DNA of 34,044 bases from Ophiothrix spiculata (lineage: Eukaryota > Echinodermata > Ophiuroidea > Amphilepidida > Ophiotrichidae): assembly GCA_000969725.1 (NCBI GenBank), contig JXSR01S005412.1. One strand, given 5' to 3'. Within the stretch, counting starts at the first letter, position 1, and each line of letters starts with the position of its first letter. The notes under the pieces were generated by a model. It made no database searches. It worked only from the letters and a program-made list of their open reading frames with translations, and had not been told where the DNA came from. Shown one piece after another: positions 10,437 through 20,188 of the stretch. Made by a program: the position numbers and the translations under genes.

Positions 10437-11089
10437 CAATTGAAGGGGTAGGCACAATATAGTGCTAATTATATAACCCTCTTTCTGTACAAGTTACTGG
10501 TTTTGATTTAAATTGACAAAGATGAAAAATAGTTTTCGAAAAGTTCATTATGAGGAAGTACATGGGTGAATAAAAATATTTTGACCAAAATTGAAGTCCC
10601 ACGTTATTTCAATAAAACAGGCCAGTCACTTGAAAAGTGAGGGTTAGCACTATATATTGCCCCAAGGTCTTGCATATGATATTACAATTTCTAACTTTCT
10701 AGAAACACTAGATGCCAATTTTTTTTCCTTTTCAAAATGCCAGATCTAAGAGAATGATTATGAATTCAGTGATTCCAGAAGACGTACAGTGTTTGTAAAT
10801 GATCTTTGGTGCTGAATATGAACTCAGGGGCAATAAAGTGCTAAGCCATAGTGTCTGATTTTTAAGCCACCCTTGGACTTTTGAACAGCTAAATCTTAAC
10901 CATACAATGATTTTGCTGAAAATAGTATACAATATGGTGATAATTAAACTGAACCAGAGATGTTTTTCCCAAAGTTAATTGAAAAATGGTGTAATAACTT
11001 GGTTTAAATGCATCTGTTTCAAAACCAGAACAAAGGTGGTCAGAAAATAGGTGTGGGTTAGCACTATATTGCACCTACCCCTTCAATTG
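10437..11089. mobile_element. TIR element upstream of exon 5, about 650 bp
   Basis: A 32-bp terminal inverted repeat (10437-10468 and 11058-11089) has two mismatches and reads CAATTGAAGGGGTAGG at the outer edge. The outermost CAATTG is a palindrome, so it could be either part of the repeat or a 6-bp target duplication. Internal words such as TTAGCACTATA repeat near 10645 and 10828. The right end is 42 bp from exon 5. Confidence 0.78.
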
Positions 11090-11131
11090 TATATTGCAGG
11101 TAATATAATTCTTCCTCGATTTTCTTCTCAG

Positions 11132-11287
11132 ATCTGTTCCACCCAAAAGCCTCAGTAAAGCAGCCCATGCAGCAATGCTGGGACAGAGTGTAGCAGCTTA
11201 CAGTTCCACATTATCCACAGAACATCTACGGAAATTGACCACAAGAATTATCTCAGACACAACATTATGGATGTCTAGAATATTCAG
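11132..11287 (+). CDS. PDXDC1: PDXDC1 exon 5
   Basis: The acceptor TTTTCTTCTCAG precedes 11132 and the donor GTACATT begins at 11288; phase 2 in, phase 2 out. The exon encodes AAHAAMLGQSVAAYSSTL, then EHLRKLTTRIISDTTLW and MSRIFR. The second block is nearly identical to human PDXDC1 (LRKLTTRILSDTTLWLCRIFR, recalled). This begins the region that corresponds to the N-terminal part of the PLP-decarboxylase fold. Assignment is firm. Confidence 0.95.
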
Positions 11288-11340
11288 GTACATTTTGGTT
11301 TGTCCAAGGATATACCTAACAAGGATCATCAGGTCTATTC

Positions 11341-11375
11341 AAAGCGAGGTGTGGGGTGGGGGGAGGCGGGGGCAC
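11341..11375 (+). repeat. G-rich tract in intron 5
   Basis: GTGTGGGGTGGGGGGAGGCG followed by GGGG, a purine-rich island in AT-rich sequence. It has three long G runs plus a GG, so it falls just short of a strict four-run G-quadruplex pattern. Confidence 0.6.
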
Positions 11376-12239
11376 GCACACTTGCCCCTTGCTTGAAATC
11401 AAAATATCAGGACTATATTTTATTAATTTTTAATCATTTTAGTAAATTACCCTCTCGGGATTACTGGCCCGTTGTTAGGTTGAGCAAACCCTATCGTCCC
11501 ACTGTTGATGTTAATGTGAAAAACATTGTGCGCTTTGCACAAATTTCAAGATTTTATGTTAATTTTTAGTCAAAATAAGCCAATTTTTGCATGAATTTCA
11601 AGGTTTTATATCAATTTTTACCTGATATTGGCAAATTTTGCATGTGCCATGCGTGCATTAGAAACAAATTACATTAGTTTTCATTCGACCATGCTTACAT
11701 TTTTTTACTCTTGTTGTTTCATTTGCCTGTAGTTTAACCCCTTTAAAATTTGAGGGGGTGTTGACTCCCCGTAGCATCACTTACCCGGCGCTCTGCAAGG
11801 ATTCATTTTGTTCCGCCCGGCACTAAAAATATCTTGGTGACAACCCTTGCTGTATTAAACATTGTGACAACTTTGAATAGTCACATCATCATCATCACTT
11901 AAAGAGCTCGGCAACACATGGCAATTAGTGCTTTTGAAACCTACTTACCGTCTCTAAAACTGCTGTGAAAACATAATGAAGTAATAACAAAATCCAACTT
12001 TTCATTAATTACTGGTACATTCTTCAACTTGATCAAATGTACACTACATATTTAGGGAAGTTTACAGGCATAAATCCTTTTCCAATTTTCCAACTTGCCA
12101 ACTTCAGTTATTTTTATTGATAAATCTGAATAAAAAAATTATCAAATTATTACAGTTTAATTTTTCATATGAATACTTTCAAAGCTAGACTGAACGCTGT
12201 AACACACATCAACTGTTTGGTCTATTTTGTGAGTTTAAT

Positions 12240-12572
12240 GATTATCAAATGTAGCATTTTAAATTTCTAACACTGACTTGAATCATTCTAACATTTGTAA
12301 AATAAAATTAGAAAATATCTATTAATTGCTGAAATTTAATCACATATTTGACCTTTACACCTATTCATTGATGAAAACGTGTCCCAATTTTCCTATCAGT
12401 TTTTTTTGTTGACAAATTTGAATTATGATTATCAAATGTAGCATTTTAAATTTCTAACGCTGACTTGAATCATTCTAGAATTTGTAAAATAAAACTAGAA
12501 AATATATATTAATTGCTGAAATTTAATCACATATCTGACCTTTACACCTATTCATTGATGAAAACGTGTCCC
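12240..12572. repeat. Direct duplication, 146 bp, 187-bp offset
   Basis: 12240-12385 and 12427-12572 are near-identical copies starting GATTATCAAATGTAGCATTT and ending GAAAACGTGTCCC, separated by 41 bp. The few differences include C/G in the CTAACRCTG word. This looks like a local duplication in intron 5. Confidence 0.85.
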
Positions 12573-12776
12573 TTAAGTAATTATTTTACTGTATGCATGA
12601 TACACACATGGCAGCAATGTCAATATTTGTTTTGTATATATTCAATTGCAATGTAAACCTCTGGTATATCATTTCAGTGGCATTGTTTATGTAACCTTAA
12701 ATTATTAGAATATATTTAGAGGTAACTTTTCTTGATTGAGGTTCAACACTGCTGTAATGTTCTCATATTATTATTA

Positions 12777-13145
12777 GGCCAAAAAAAATCATGTTTGTTT
12801 GCCCTCCGCGACCGACCCTAAAAATGCCAAAAATTAGGGTCGCGATTTTAGGTTTTTTTTTTCTTCAAACATGTAAAGTATGAAAACTCAATATTTTTGA
12901 TATAAAACGTAATATTTAGCAGTGTGAAGTCACATTTAGTAGTATAAAATGCATATTTCCTCTAAATAATGACCCACAATTTTTGATTAAGCCCTGCATT
13001 GCTTGGTATTCATGATAAAATCCATGGAATGACATATGTATAGAGTAAAAAAAAAAATATAAAAAAAAGAAAGATTAACCGACTGACCGACCCAAAATTT
13101 TGATTTTTCCACTGGAGGGCAAACAAACAATATTTTTTTTTGGCC
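12777..13145. mobile_element. Harbinger-like MITE, copy 2, 369 bp
   Basis: GGCCAAAA start and TTTTGGCC end, with TTA flanks (12774-12776 and 13146-13148). Subterminal GTTTGCCCTCCGCGACCGAC pairs with the inverse region near 13080-13130 (GACCGACCC, GAGGGCAAACAAAC). Longer than copy 1 because of an AT-rich interior. No coding capacity. Confidence 0.8.
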
Positions 13146-13664
13146 TTATACAGGGTGTCCCAAAAGTCATCCAGTGATGTGCTATGGCATGGTCACAAAA
13201 GAGATGACAATGGTTATCACTCTATCAATAATTTTATCAGGCATGAATTTTGTTTGTTCAATGTGTTTTGTGGTCATTATATTCTGGTGTTCAATGTGTT
13301 TTGTGGTCATATTATATTCTGGGTTATCTGCTGATGTTAGTTTAACATGAACACCTTTTAACATTAATACCATAGATACCAATCATCTCTAAGGTGGGAT
13401 GTTTTGTTGTCCATGCCAAACGAGTCCAGGTTAGAAACAATAAAATCGGGCTCCGTTCGTGTGTTCCTATCTCTGTATGTCATGTGTCCATCATGAAAAT
13501 GTTAACCCAAGTGTTAACCACCTTTTTATAGTCATCGCTTGCACATACTTAAATATATTTGAATGGCGTTTGTTACGAGGGTGATATATCAGGGTTTAAG
13601 GAAGAGTGGAGCATATTCCTGAATGTGCCCTAGAAGCTAAATGTTATAATATTGTTTGTTTCAG

Positions 13665-13854
13665 ATTTGACGATTCCTCAGCATATTATCACAATGACGA
13701 CAGAGAAGGATTGGTCAGAGTATGTCGGCTGGCGCTCAATTCTAAATACGAGAAGTTTGGCACAGAAGGGTTCAATGCTTTGTATACCAAGCCACCTATT
13801 ATATACATCAGTGCTGCTTCTAGGCCAGGGCTTGGGCAATTTGTATGTGCACAG
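13665..13854 (+). CDS. PDXDC1: PDXDC1 exon 6
   Basis: The acceptor TTGTTTGTTTCAG precedes 13665 and the donor GTATGT begins at 13855; phase 2 in, phase 0 out. It encodes FDDSSAYYHNDDREGL then RVCRLALNSKYEKF, GFNALYTKPPIIYISAA and RPGLGQFVCAQ. Each block lines up with human PDXDC1 (EEREGLAKICRLA, GFNVLYNKKPVIYLSAAARPGLGQ; recalled). This part of the fold leads into the cofactor-binding domain. Firm. Confidence 0.96.
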
Positions 13855-13873
13855 GTATGTACTGAAAACGTGT

Positions 13874-14360
13874 AGGTGCCGCTTCAAAACTAAGCTTGAA
13901 CCGATACATCGTCTTGGCCATCGTATCGGGCAGATATTACACCATATCGGCAAAACATCGTATCGGTAAAATCACCTTTCCTTGCCGATGAACTTTACCG
14001 CTGTTTGGATTCAAGCCTAGCTGGGCTAGGCCATGTTTTTGATCAGCTGATGATGCACTAAAATGTCGGTATCGGATATCGTATCGGCAAGGTGACAGAT
14101 TTTGATCAGCTGATGATGCACTAAAAGCGTTTGATCAGCTGATGATGCACTAAAACATCGTTATCGGATAATGTATCGGCAAGGTGACAGATATAAAACA
14201 TCGGCTATCGTATTAGAAAGGAAATGGAGCCATCGATTCAAGTTTATGCAAAACTCAACCAGCGGTTGTCTACCGGTTCCGGGCGGTTGGCTATTATTTA
14301 TTCCATTTGAACCGCCCAGAACCGGCAGACAACCGCCGGTTGGGTTTTGAAGCGACACCT
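13874..14360. mobile_element. TIR element right after exon 6, about 487 bp
   Basis: AGGTGCCGCTTCAAAAC at 13874-13890 is inverted as GTTTTGAAGCGACACCT at 14344-14360. Internally, TTTTGATCAGCTGATGATGC occurs three times, and a stem pairs CAACCAGCGGTTGTC with GACAACCGCCGGTTG. The block starting TATCGGCAAAACATCG is shared with 4946-5150. It begins 20 bp after the exon 6 donor. Confidence 0.75.
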
Positions 14361-15019
14361 TAGAAACATGTAGAGTAAAAATTGGTTTTCAAAATAAAAT
14401 GCCTACATAAGTGTACTTTGATAGAATAATTATTGATTCAACAGACAAGATTAAAATTTTGTTGTTGTCAATTTTTTTCTGTTTAAAAAATTTTGTTGGA
14501 ATCTTTTAAAGAGTTAAAAATATTATAGCATTGGTGCCTTTTTTATTCCATTTCATAATGCATGGTACTTGTAATATTGATTTTCTGTGTTTTGATATTT
14601 TTGATGATGGAAATTTTATACAAAGGTAAAAACACCTTTCAGCTATTTCTGCTTAGAATAGCCTCCCTAAATATATTTTGACAAATTTCCCTGTCCAGAT
14701 ATTTTGCAAGAAGCTTGTAACAGCCCTTGTTTGTTTTAAGCCCAGAGAAGAGACAATGCTTGAGTTCAAATGTTCTGTCCATGCATAACAGTGCATTTTG
14801 TAAAATATTTTGTGGAAGACAATAGCGTATCTCATACTTTGATTGACAAGTGTCTTTTGTGCGGTAATATTAATTTGATATTTCTTTTGTCATTTACAAT
14901 TTGTAAACTATTTGTAAACTAAATCCTTTGTCTTACAATGAGATAACTTACAACAAACTTGAACAGGCATAATGTATTTTATTGAAACCAAAATTTTGTA
15001 TTTTATTTTTTGTTGACAG

Positions 15020-15088
15020 TTGGGTCTTCCTCTTTCCAGTTTATGTACCGTCCCTTGTAATACAGTGTTTGGTTCACAACATACTATG
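15020..15088 (+). CDS. PDXDC1: PDXDC1 exon 7
   Basis: The acceptor TTTTTTGTTGACAG precedes 15020 and the donor GTGAGTAG begins at 15089; phase 0 in, phase 0 out. Its 23 codons read LGLPLSSLCTVPCNTVFGSQ then HTM. This is almost the same as the human block LGLPFPCLCRVPCNTVFGSQHQM (recalled). Firm. Because it ends in phase 0, it could in principle also join the partial exon-8 copies, which start in phase 0. Confidence 0.96.
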
Positions 15089-15404
15089 GTGAGTAGGAAA
15101 GGGAGCAATTGAATTGTTGTTTACGTGTCTGATATTTTTTGAACTATGCATTACAGGACTTTAAATTGTTTTCATACGGGGCAGGTTCACATCTCACTGC
15201 GTGTGAGCATCAAATCAGTCAAATGGATAATCTTGTCATGTTGCATATGAAAAGTGAACTTAAAACCTTGGTACAAAAGACAAATTCAAGTTAGAAGTTT
15301 TCTTCAGCCGAGTGTAAGGTACCATCCAACAACTACCTATGTATCAACAGCATCCACAAATCACTGCTAAACTCTATGAACCTTGAAGTATGCAACAACA
15401 AAAC

Positions 15405-15619
15405 AAGCTCAAATTGACGGTATTCAGGTCCACTAGGTTCCCGCCAAAATCAACTCCCGAGTGCCGAGATTTGGTTGTGCGTAGAAACAAACCACGCAAA
15501 TAATATTTTACACGAATGATACCCCAACTGGCACACAAAGCGTTTTAATATTCATGCATTATGGCAAGATGCAATGTATCATCAGCAAAAACTTTAATAC
15601 ACCCAATTTTATCTCCATG
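15405..15619. mobile_element. MITE copy in intron 7 (family shared with 23727-23965)
   Basis: From AAGCTCAAATTGACGGTATT to CCCAATTTTATCTCCATG, this is a diverged direct-orientation copy of the element at 23727-23965, with shared words GTATTC, GGTCCACT, GTTCCC, CAAAATCAACTC and GCATTATG. Its terminal inverted repeats are still visible but eroded. It ends 105 bp before exon 8. Confidence 0.72.
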
Positions 15620-15724
15620 CTGGAATAAAAATAACGACAAGTCTGGTATCTCCCCTGTAAATCTATTGTTATGCCACATACAAGTCAACTAAGTACAAAT
15701 CCTTTGTGTTTAATTTTAATGCAG

Positions 15725-15879
15725 GATATAGCAACACTAGAAAGGTTAATCAAAGACGATGAAGGTTCATCAAAAACTCCCCTACTTGTAGTAGCTAATG
15801 CTGGCACTCCACTAGCAGGCCATACAGATAATATCAACAGACTCAGAGCTATATGTGATGATTACGGTGTCTGGCTACA
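15725..15879 (+). CDS. PDXDC1: PDXDC1 exon 8, true copy, 3' end lost in sequence gap
   Basis: The acceptor AATTTTAATGCAG precedes 15725, with exon entry in phase 0. The visible 155 nt encode DIATLERLIKDD, then PLLVVANAGTPLAGHTDNIN and LRAICDDYGVWL, matching human PDXDC1 (KLIKDD, LLVANAGTAAVGHTDKI, YGIWLH; recalled). By comparison with the downstream copies, about 9 more bases (ending HAE plus GG, phase 2) are hidden in the gap. In group II decarboxylases this region carries the GT..G..D segment beside the cofactor. Only this copy has the DIATL start and a plausible pyrimidine tract. Confidence 0.95.
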
Positions 15880-16164
15880 NNNNNNNNNNNNNNNNNNNNN
15901 NNNNNNNNNNNNNNNNNNNNNNNNNNNNNNNNNNNNNNNNNNNNNNNNNNNNNNNNNNNNNNNNNNNNNNNNNNNNNNNNNNNNNNNNNNNNNNNNNNNN
16001 NNNNNNNNNNNNNNNNNNNNNNNNNNNNNNNNNNNNNNNNNNNNNNNNNNNNNNNNNNNNNNNNNNNNNNNNNNNNNNNNNNNNNNNNNNNNNNNNNNNN
16101 NNNNNNNNNNNNNNNNNNNNNNNNNNNNNNNNNNNNNNNNNNNNNNNNNNNNNNNNNNNNNNNN
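15880..16164. other. Assembly gap (285 Ns)
   Basis: A run of N from 15880 to 16164 inside the exon-8 tandem array. Its length is close to what one complete extra 169-bp unit plus the missing part of the next would need (about 270-276 bp). It may therefore hide at least one more copy. Confidence 0.99.
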
Positions 16165-16242
16165 ACTAGCAGGCCATACAGATAATATCAACAGACTCAG
16201 AGCTATATGTGATGATTACGGTGTCTGGCTACACGCAGAAGG

Positions 16243-16418
16243 GTAAGAAAAGATTAGATCAGGAAAGGTTAATCAAAGATGATGAAGGTTCATCAACAAC
16301 TCCCCTACTTGTAAGTTGTAGTAGCTAATGCGGGCACTCCACTAGCAGGCCATACAGATAACATCAACAGACTCAGAGCTATATGTGATGATTACGGTGT
16401 CTGGCTACATGCAGAAGG
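16243..16418 (+). pseudogene. Partial exon-8 copy C, frameshifted
   Basis: This copy has 7 extra bases after CTACTT, reading GTAAGTTG. They shift the frame and bring an in-frame TAA seven codons on, and also create a GTAAGT donor-like site inside the exon. It also has ACA for AAA (Thr for Lys) near SSKT. It cannot encode the segment. Confidence 0.88.
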
Positions 16419-16587
16419 GTAAGAAAAGATTAGATCAGGAAAGGTTAATCAAAGACGATGAAGGTTCATCTAAAACTCCCCTGCTTGTTGTAGCTAATGC
16501 TGGCACTCCACTAGCAGGCCATACAGATAATATCAACAGACTCAGAGCTATATGTGATGATTACGATGTCTGGCTACATGCAGAAGG
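16419..16587 (+). pseudogene. Partial exon-8 copy D, open but out of register
   Basis: Exon-like part 16439-16587 encodes ERLIKDDEGSSKTPLLVV onward, through HTDNI and WLHAEG, and is fully open. It carries Asp for Gly in DYDVWL. It enters in phase 0 and leaves in phase 2, so it could replace exon 8 (minus DIATL) but cannot follow another copy without meeting TAA at once. Confidence 0.8.
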
Positions 16588-16995
16588 GTAAGAAAAGATT
16601 AGATCAGGAAAGGTTAATCAAAGACGATGAAGGTTCATCTAAAACTCCCCTGCTTGTAGTAGCTAATGCTGGCACTCCACTATTATTGGAGTCATTAAAT
16701 TTCCTACAAATCATGAAATTTTGAATGCAACAAATGCGTACAGTTAACAAGCGTCTCGCCTCACGCAGTACGAAAGCCTTTTCTTTTCACACAATCGCCG
16801 CGCCAAGCAACCAATCAAGATACGCGCCGCGCATTTTCATTACCGATGCATAGTTACACACGCTCTCATCATACGCACCCTGCAGATTTGATTTGTAGGA
16901 AATTTAATGATTTCAATAATAGCAGGCCATACAGATAATATCAACAGACTCAGAGCTATATGTGATGATTACGATGTCTGGCTACATGCAGAAGG
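16588..16995 (+). pseudogene. Partial exon-8 copy E, split by a MITE
   Basis: The first part ends at CCACTA (16682) and the copy resumes at GCAGGCC (16922). Removing the 237-bp insert and one TA gives the standard 169-bp unit. It shares the Asp variant GATGTC with copy D, suggesting that D and E arose from one another. Confidence 0.88.
16683..16919. mobile_element. TA-inserting MITE, 237 bp, inside exon-8 copy
   Basis: Terminal inverted repeats of 30 bp (16683-16712 and 16890-16919) have two mismatches and read TTATTGRARTCATTAAATTT. They are flanked by the duplicated TA of the target (16681-16682 and 16920-16921). The interior is GC-richer (CGCCGCGCC, GCGCCGCGC) with no frame. Tc1/mariner-like by its target site; the empty site is visible in the sister copies. 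Confidence 0.92.
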
Positions 16996-17164
16996 GTAAG
17001 AAAAGATTAGATCAGGAAAGGTTAATCAAAGACGATGAAGGTTCATCTAAAACTCCCCTGCTTGTTGTAGCTAATGCTGGCACTCCACTAGCAGGCCATA
17101 CAGATAATATCAACAGACTCAGAGCTATATGTGATGATTACGGTGTCTGGCTACATGCAGAAGG
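16996..17164 (+). pseudogene. Partial exon-8 copy F, last unit, next to intact intron
   Basis: Exon-like part 17016-17164 is open and has the Gly form DYGVWLHAEG. Its donor, GTAAGAAATGATTT, differs from the linker GTAAGAAAAGATTAGATCAG and runs into the long intron that leads to exon 9. Whether the true exon 8 uses its own donor in the gap or this one is unknown. Confidence 0.8.
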
Positions 17165-18372
17165 GTAAGAAATGATTTATTTTAGTATCAAATCTGGAAA
17201 CTTTTCTGAACTATTTTGTATAGTAAGTAGAAAAAGAGGGTTTTTTTTTTCGATTTCCAAAAATAGAGTCAGTCGAATGAAGACATTTTTTTTGGGGGGG
17301 GGGGGGTGCTAATAAGAAATTAATAAGGCTCTCATGCTGAGCTGGTTATAGGACAACATATATATGAAGTACAATTCAAATTCTTACGGACCTTATGGTG
17401 AGTTCATTATACCTAAGTACTGAGATTAAGCACGATTTAAAACAACAAATAGCGCTCCTGGTTTTTAAAAAGCGCAAAAATGTGTGAAAAACCAGGTCAC
17501 TTAACCATGTTAGTTAACCAAAAACACACAACTTTTTAGCAATCACGGATTAGATGAGTACGTCGTCTTGCGGCCTATTTTAGTTAAATGACCAAAATAT
17601 AGGGATCCGAGTCCAAGATAATTTTATTGACGACAGGGAGGTTGTTCAAATGCATTTGTAACATAAATGTCACTAGAATATCGACACAACACAGGTTTTT
17701 GCGTTATCAGTTTTAGCCTACGTTCATATAATAATAAATTTATGATCAGTTCTTGTTTGTTTATTGGTGAAATGGGCTTGAAAAACAATGTTGTGGCAAA
17801 AATCGTGAAAACTCTCAATGGATCTTAAATCACAAATTTTGGTTCTTTTACACGATCGCACTAAAACCTTGATGCTTAGTTATACCTAATTAATCAGTTT
17901 TGTTACACTCTTGTCGCAATCACAACTGATTCACATCTTGGCTGTTTAGATATGTTCTGGTTTCATTTCATCCATAGTTATCAACAGACAATAATAAAGC
18001 AAATATTAATATTAAATCAAAAGAAGAAATTATATACGGAAAAATAGTTCGATTTCAGAATACAATGATGTTCTGTATTGAATGCAACTTAAATATTAGT
18101 TAATGATGCAAATATGTGCCCGTCCATCGCAAACGAACCGTAAATGCAGCAAACTTCATTTTGTACCACAGGTGAAAATATGTGTCAATGTCATAATTGA
18201 CTGAAATTTATTTTTTGACAGATTTACAATCCTTGTTCTTATTTCAAAACACCAGCAAAGTTTCATTTTAAGAAAATGATCGGAAATATAAAATGTATCT
18301 GTATATTGTGAAGAAATCAAACAGAAAATATAGGGCTTATTGATCTTTGAATGCGTTTATACATGAGTTATA
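17165..18372. other. Intron 8, first part, no gene recognised
   Basis: AT-rich, with a T run near 17241 and a G run at 17295-17307. A block of about 70 bp beginning CCGTCCATCGCAAACGAACC (18121) recurs in direct orientation at about 22667. Nothing codes here that I can support. Confidence 0.6.
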
Positions 18373-18470
18373 CATTATTATTATTATTATTATTTATTAT
18401 CTTTATACAGGGTGGCCCGTATCAGCAAAAAGCTGTTCTCACTCAGGGCCCTGTTTACAAGTTTAATCGT
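18373..18470 (-). mobile_element. Candidate retrotransposon 3' tail with ATT repeat
   Basis: On the minus strand, GTAAACAGGGCCCTGAGTG leads to GGCCACCCTGTATAAAGATA and then a TAA/ATA microsatellite (18373-18402). Such tails are common at the 3' ends of CR1/L2-like elements. No reverse-transcriptase residues are visible next to it, so the call rests on tail pattern alone. Confidence 0.4.
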
Positions 18471-18935
18471 TATAAAAATACAATATATAAAAATTTTAAC
18501 CATTAACATGAGAATACAAAAACATCAAAAACAGCTTCACCATTTAAAAGCACATGTATAAAAGTATATAAAAGTAAGAATCATATATACATTTCAGCTC
18601 GTCAGTGAGATATAGAATTTCATTTCAAAATACATTTTACTCCATTAACTTGACTTCTGGAAATCTAGTGGAGTTCATTGAGGTGTCATTTTAATCCGTA
18701 CAATATGGTCTTTGCAAATATTTATAAAATGTGAAAATGGCAAGAGGCTGCATTTACGACTGTTTTTGGATGGATGGTCACAGGAAACTGATTGGTAGTA
18801 TAATGGTCAGGTGATATCCTCATTGGAAGTTGTCCCAAACACATTTATTATTGGAGAAAACACATGATCTCAGCAACCAGTTGTAGCAACTCTTAGTCAT
18901 GAGTGCTTGTGATGAAATGCATTGCACCACCATAT

Positions 18936-19262
18936 GAAGGGGTATCAAAAAGTTTTAAAGATCAGCCAAAAGGAAAGGTACTATATCTACAAACTTTGTC
19001 AGGATGGTCACTTGTCCTTGTGTACATTATGGTGCAAAAATGGTATCAATGGCCTTTATACTTTCTATACAGGTGTCGGTAGTGTCAACAATCTGCCTCC
19101 ACTAACCGGTGAAATGGTATGGAGAAATTAAAGAATTGTGGCTTGATTAAAGCCCTGCATTTGAAGGGTTACAGTCCAGTAATTATATGATGACATGCCC
19201 AAAGTTAAGATGTTTGATACCATAGTATAGGTTAGGATCTCCTCTTTCCATTGATACCAAAA
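18936..19262. mobile_element. Dispersed repeat, long copy (family of 20312-20548)
   Basis: It begins GAAGGGGTATCAAAAAGTTT and shares long blocks with 20312-20548 (GTCAGGATGGTCACTT, TCCTTGTGTACA, ATGGTGCAAAAAT, ATGATGACATG, CTCCTCTTTCCATT). About 110 bp in the middle (from about 19071) are absent from the shorter copy. The right terminal repeat has decayed. Confidence 0.72.
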
Positions 19263-19610
19263 CAATGGAAATTAGTCAATAAATAACTTCACAATGACGT
19301 AATAAACCATGGTCACCCTGAAAATGTTGATTTTTAGCATTACAGATTTTTTTTGGCTAAAAGAGGACCGCTACAAAAAAATCTGTCTATGGACAGTCTG
19401 TTTAAAGTGGGAAAAATTGTGTTACTTTGCACAGTGGCTATGTAAAGATGACCTAAGGGTCACAAAATAAAATTAGTTCCTAGCTCAATCTCTTCTTGTT
19501 GATATCTCCTCATTCTTGGTGGAATACAATGACATGTGCTTGTTTGTAGAAAAATTATAAGCTACCCTACAGTAAATCTAACCCTCAGTTCTCTCGCTTT
19601 TGTTTTCCAG

Positions 19611-19659
19611 ACACAATTTATCCACATTAGCTCTAAGTACAGTACCATCTTCAATATTG
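19611..19659 (+). CDS. PDXDC1: PDXDC1 exon 9
   Basis: The acceptor CTTTTGTTTTCCAG precedes 19611 and the donor GTAAGTCT begins at 19660. It enters in phase 2 (completing Gly from the GG of exon 8) and leaves in phase 0. It encodes HNLSTLALSTVPSSIL, matching VNLATLALGYVSSSVL in human PDXDC1 (recalled). Phase agreement with the GAAGG end of exon 8 confirms how the two join. Confidence 0.93.
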
Positions 19660-19748
19660 GTAAGTCTGACACCATTGTGACTAACATTTATAATAACATT
19701 TTGGTAAAAATATAGGAGATGTTTTACTGACAACTTTTGATCTTAAAA

Positions 19749-19926
19749 CAGGCTTCTCAAATAGCGGCCTGCGGGAATCTGGCCCGCGGACTACTTTTAT
19801 TTGGCCCTTAGATCGCCTCTGGAATACAGAAGTATATAAGAAAAGCATTGAAAAAGGTCTTTATTTGGCCCTCAAAAATTGGCGTTTGTCCTTAATGGCC
19901 CGCCAACCAATTTAATTGAGAACCCG
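19749..19926. mobile_element. hAT-like MITE, 178 bp
   Basis: It starts CAGGCTTCTCAAATAGCGGC and ends TTGAGAACCCG, with internal TGGCCCGCGG and TTTGGCCCT words. An 8-bp direct repeat, TCTTAAAA, flanks it (19741-19748 and 19927-19934). An 8-bp duplication and CAGG..CTCAAA ends fit the hAT superfamily. Confidence 0.85.
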
Positions 19927-20188
19927 TCTTAAAACAACCCAGCACCTTGCCATTACCTAGTCTTGATTCAAGGCATTTATTTTCTGTTTTCACTTCATTC
20001 ATATTCCATTATTTTATATTTTCACTTAACTCATATCCCATTCTGAAATTTCTATATCCCCATGTATATAAACGCAATTATGAAATTATGATATATAGTC
20101 TATCCTTTAAATGACTTTTAATAAGACAACTCGATCAACAATATAAAAAATATTTAATTATGAAGCTTTTTTTTCTTTGTTGTTGCAG

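Larger units (their letters stand above)
16165..17164 (+). repeat. Tandem array of partial exon-8 copies (169-bp unit)
   Basis: After the gap there are a partial copy ending 16242 and units ending at 16418, 16587, 16995 and 17164. Unit lengths are 176, 169, 408 and 169 bp; 408 equals 169 plus a 237-bp MITE and its TA duplication. Each unit is a 20-nt linker, starting GTAAGAAAAG and ending GATCAG, plus the last 149 nt of exon 8, beginning GAAAGGTTAATC. The linker starts like a donor and ends in AG but has no pyrimidine tract. Copies differ by point changes, so they are not simple repeats of one read. Confidence 0.9.

Noticed and set aside
11341-11375. Strict G-quadruplex motif
   Set aside because: Only three runs of three or more G separated by loops are present; the fourth is GG.
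13678-13953. Minus-strand open frame over exon 6
   Set aside because: It is a shadow of exon 6 on the other strand; the + strand frame has clear PDXDC1 homology and splice signals.
15671-16246. Continuous open frame across the N gap
   Set aside because: The frame is continuous only because Ns are read as unknown residues; it joins two separate exon-8 copies.
16165-17164. A CRISPR-like or bacterial-type repeat array
   Set aside because: The units are exon-derived with an intron linker in a eukaryotic gene; there are no short repeats with unique spacers.
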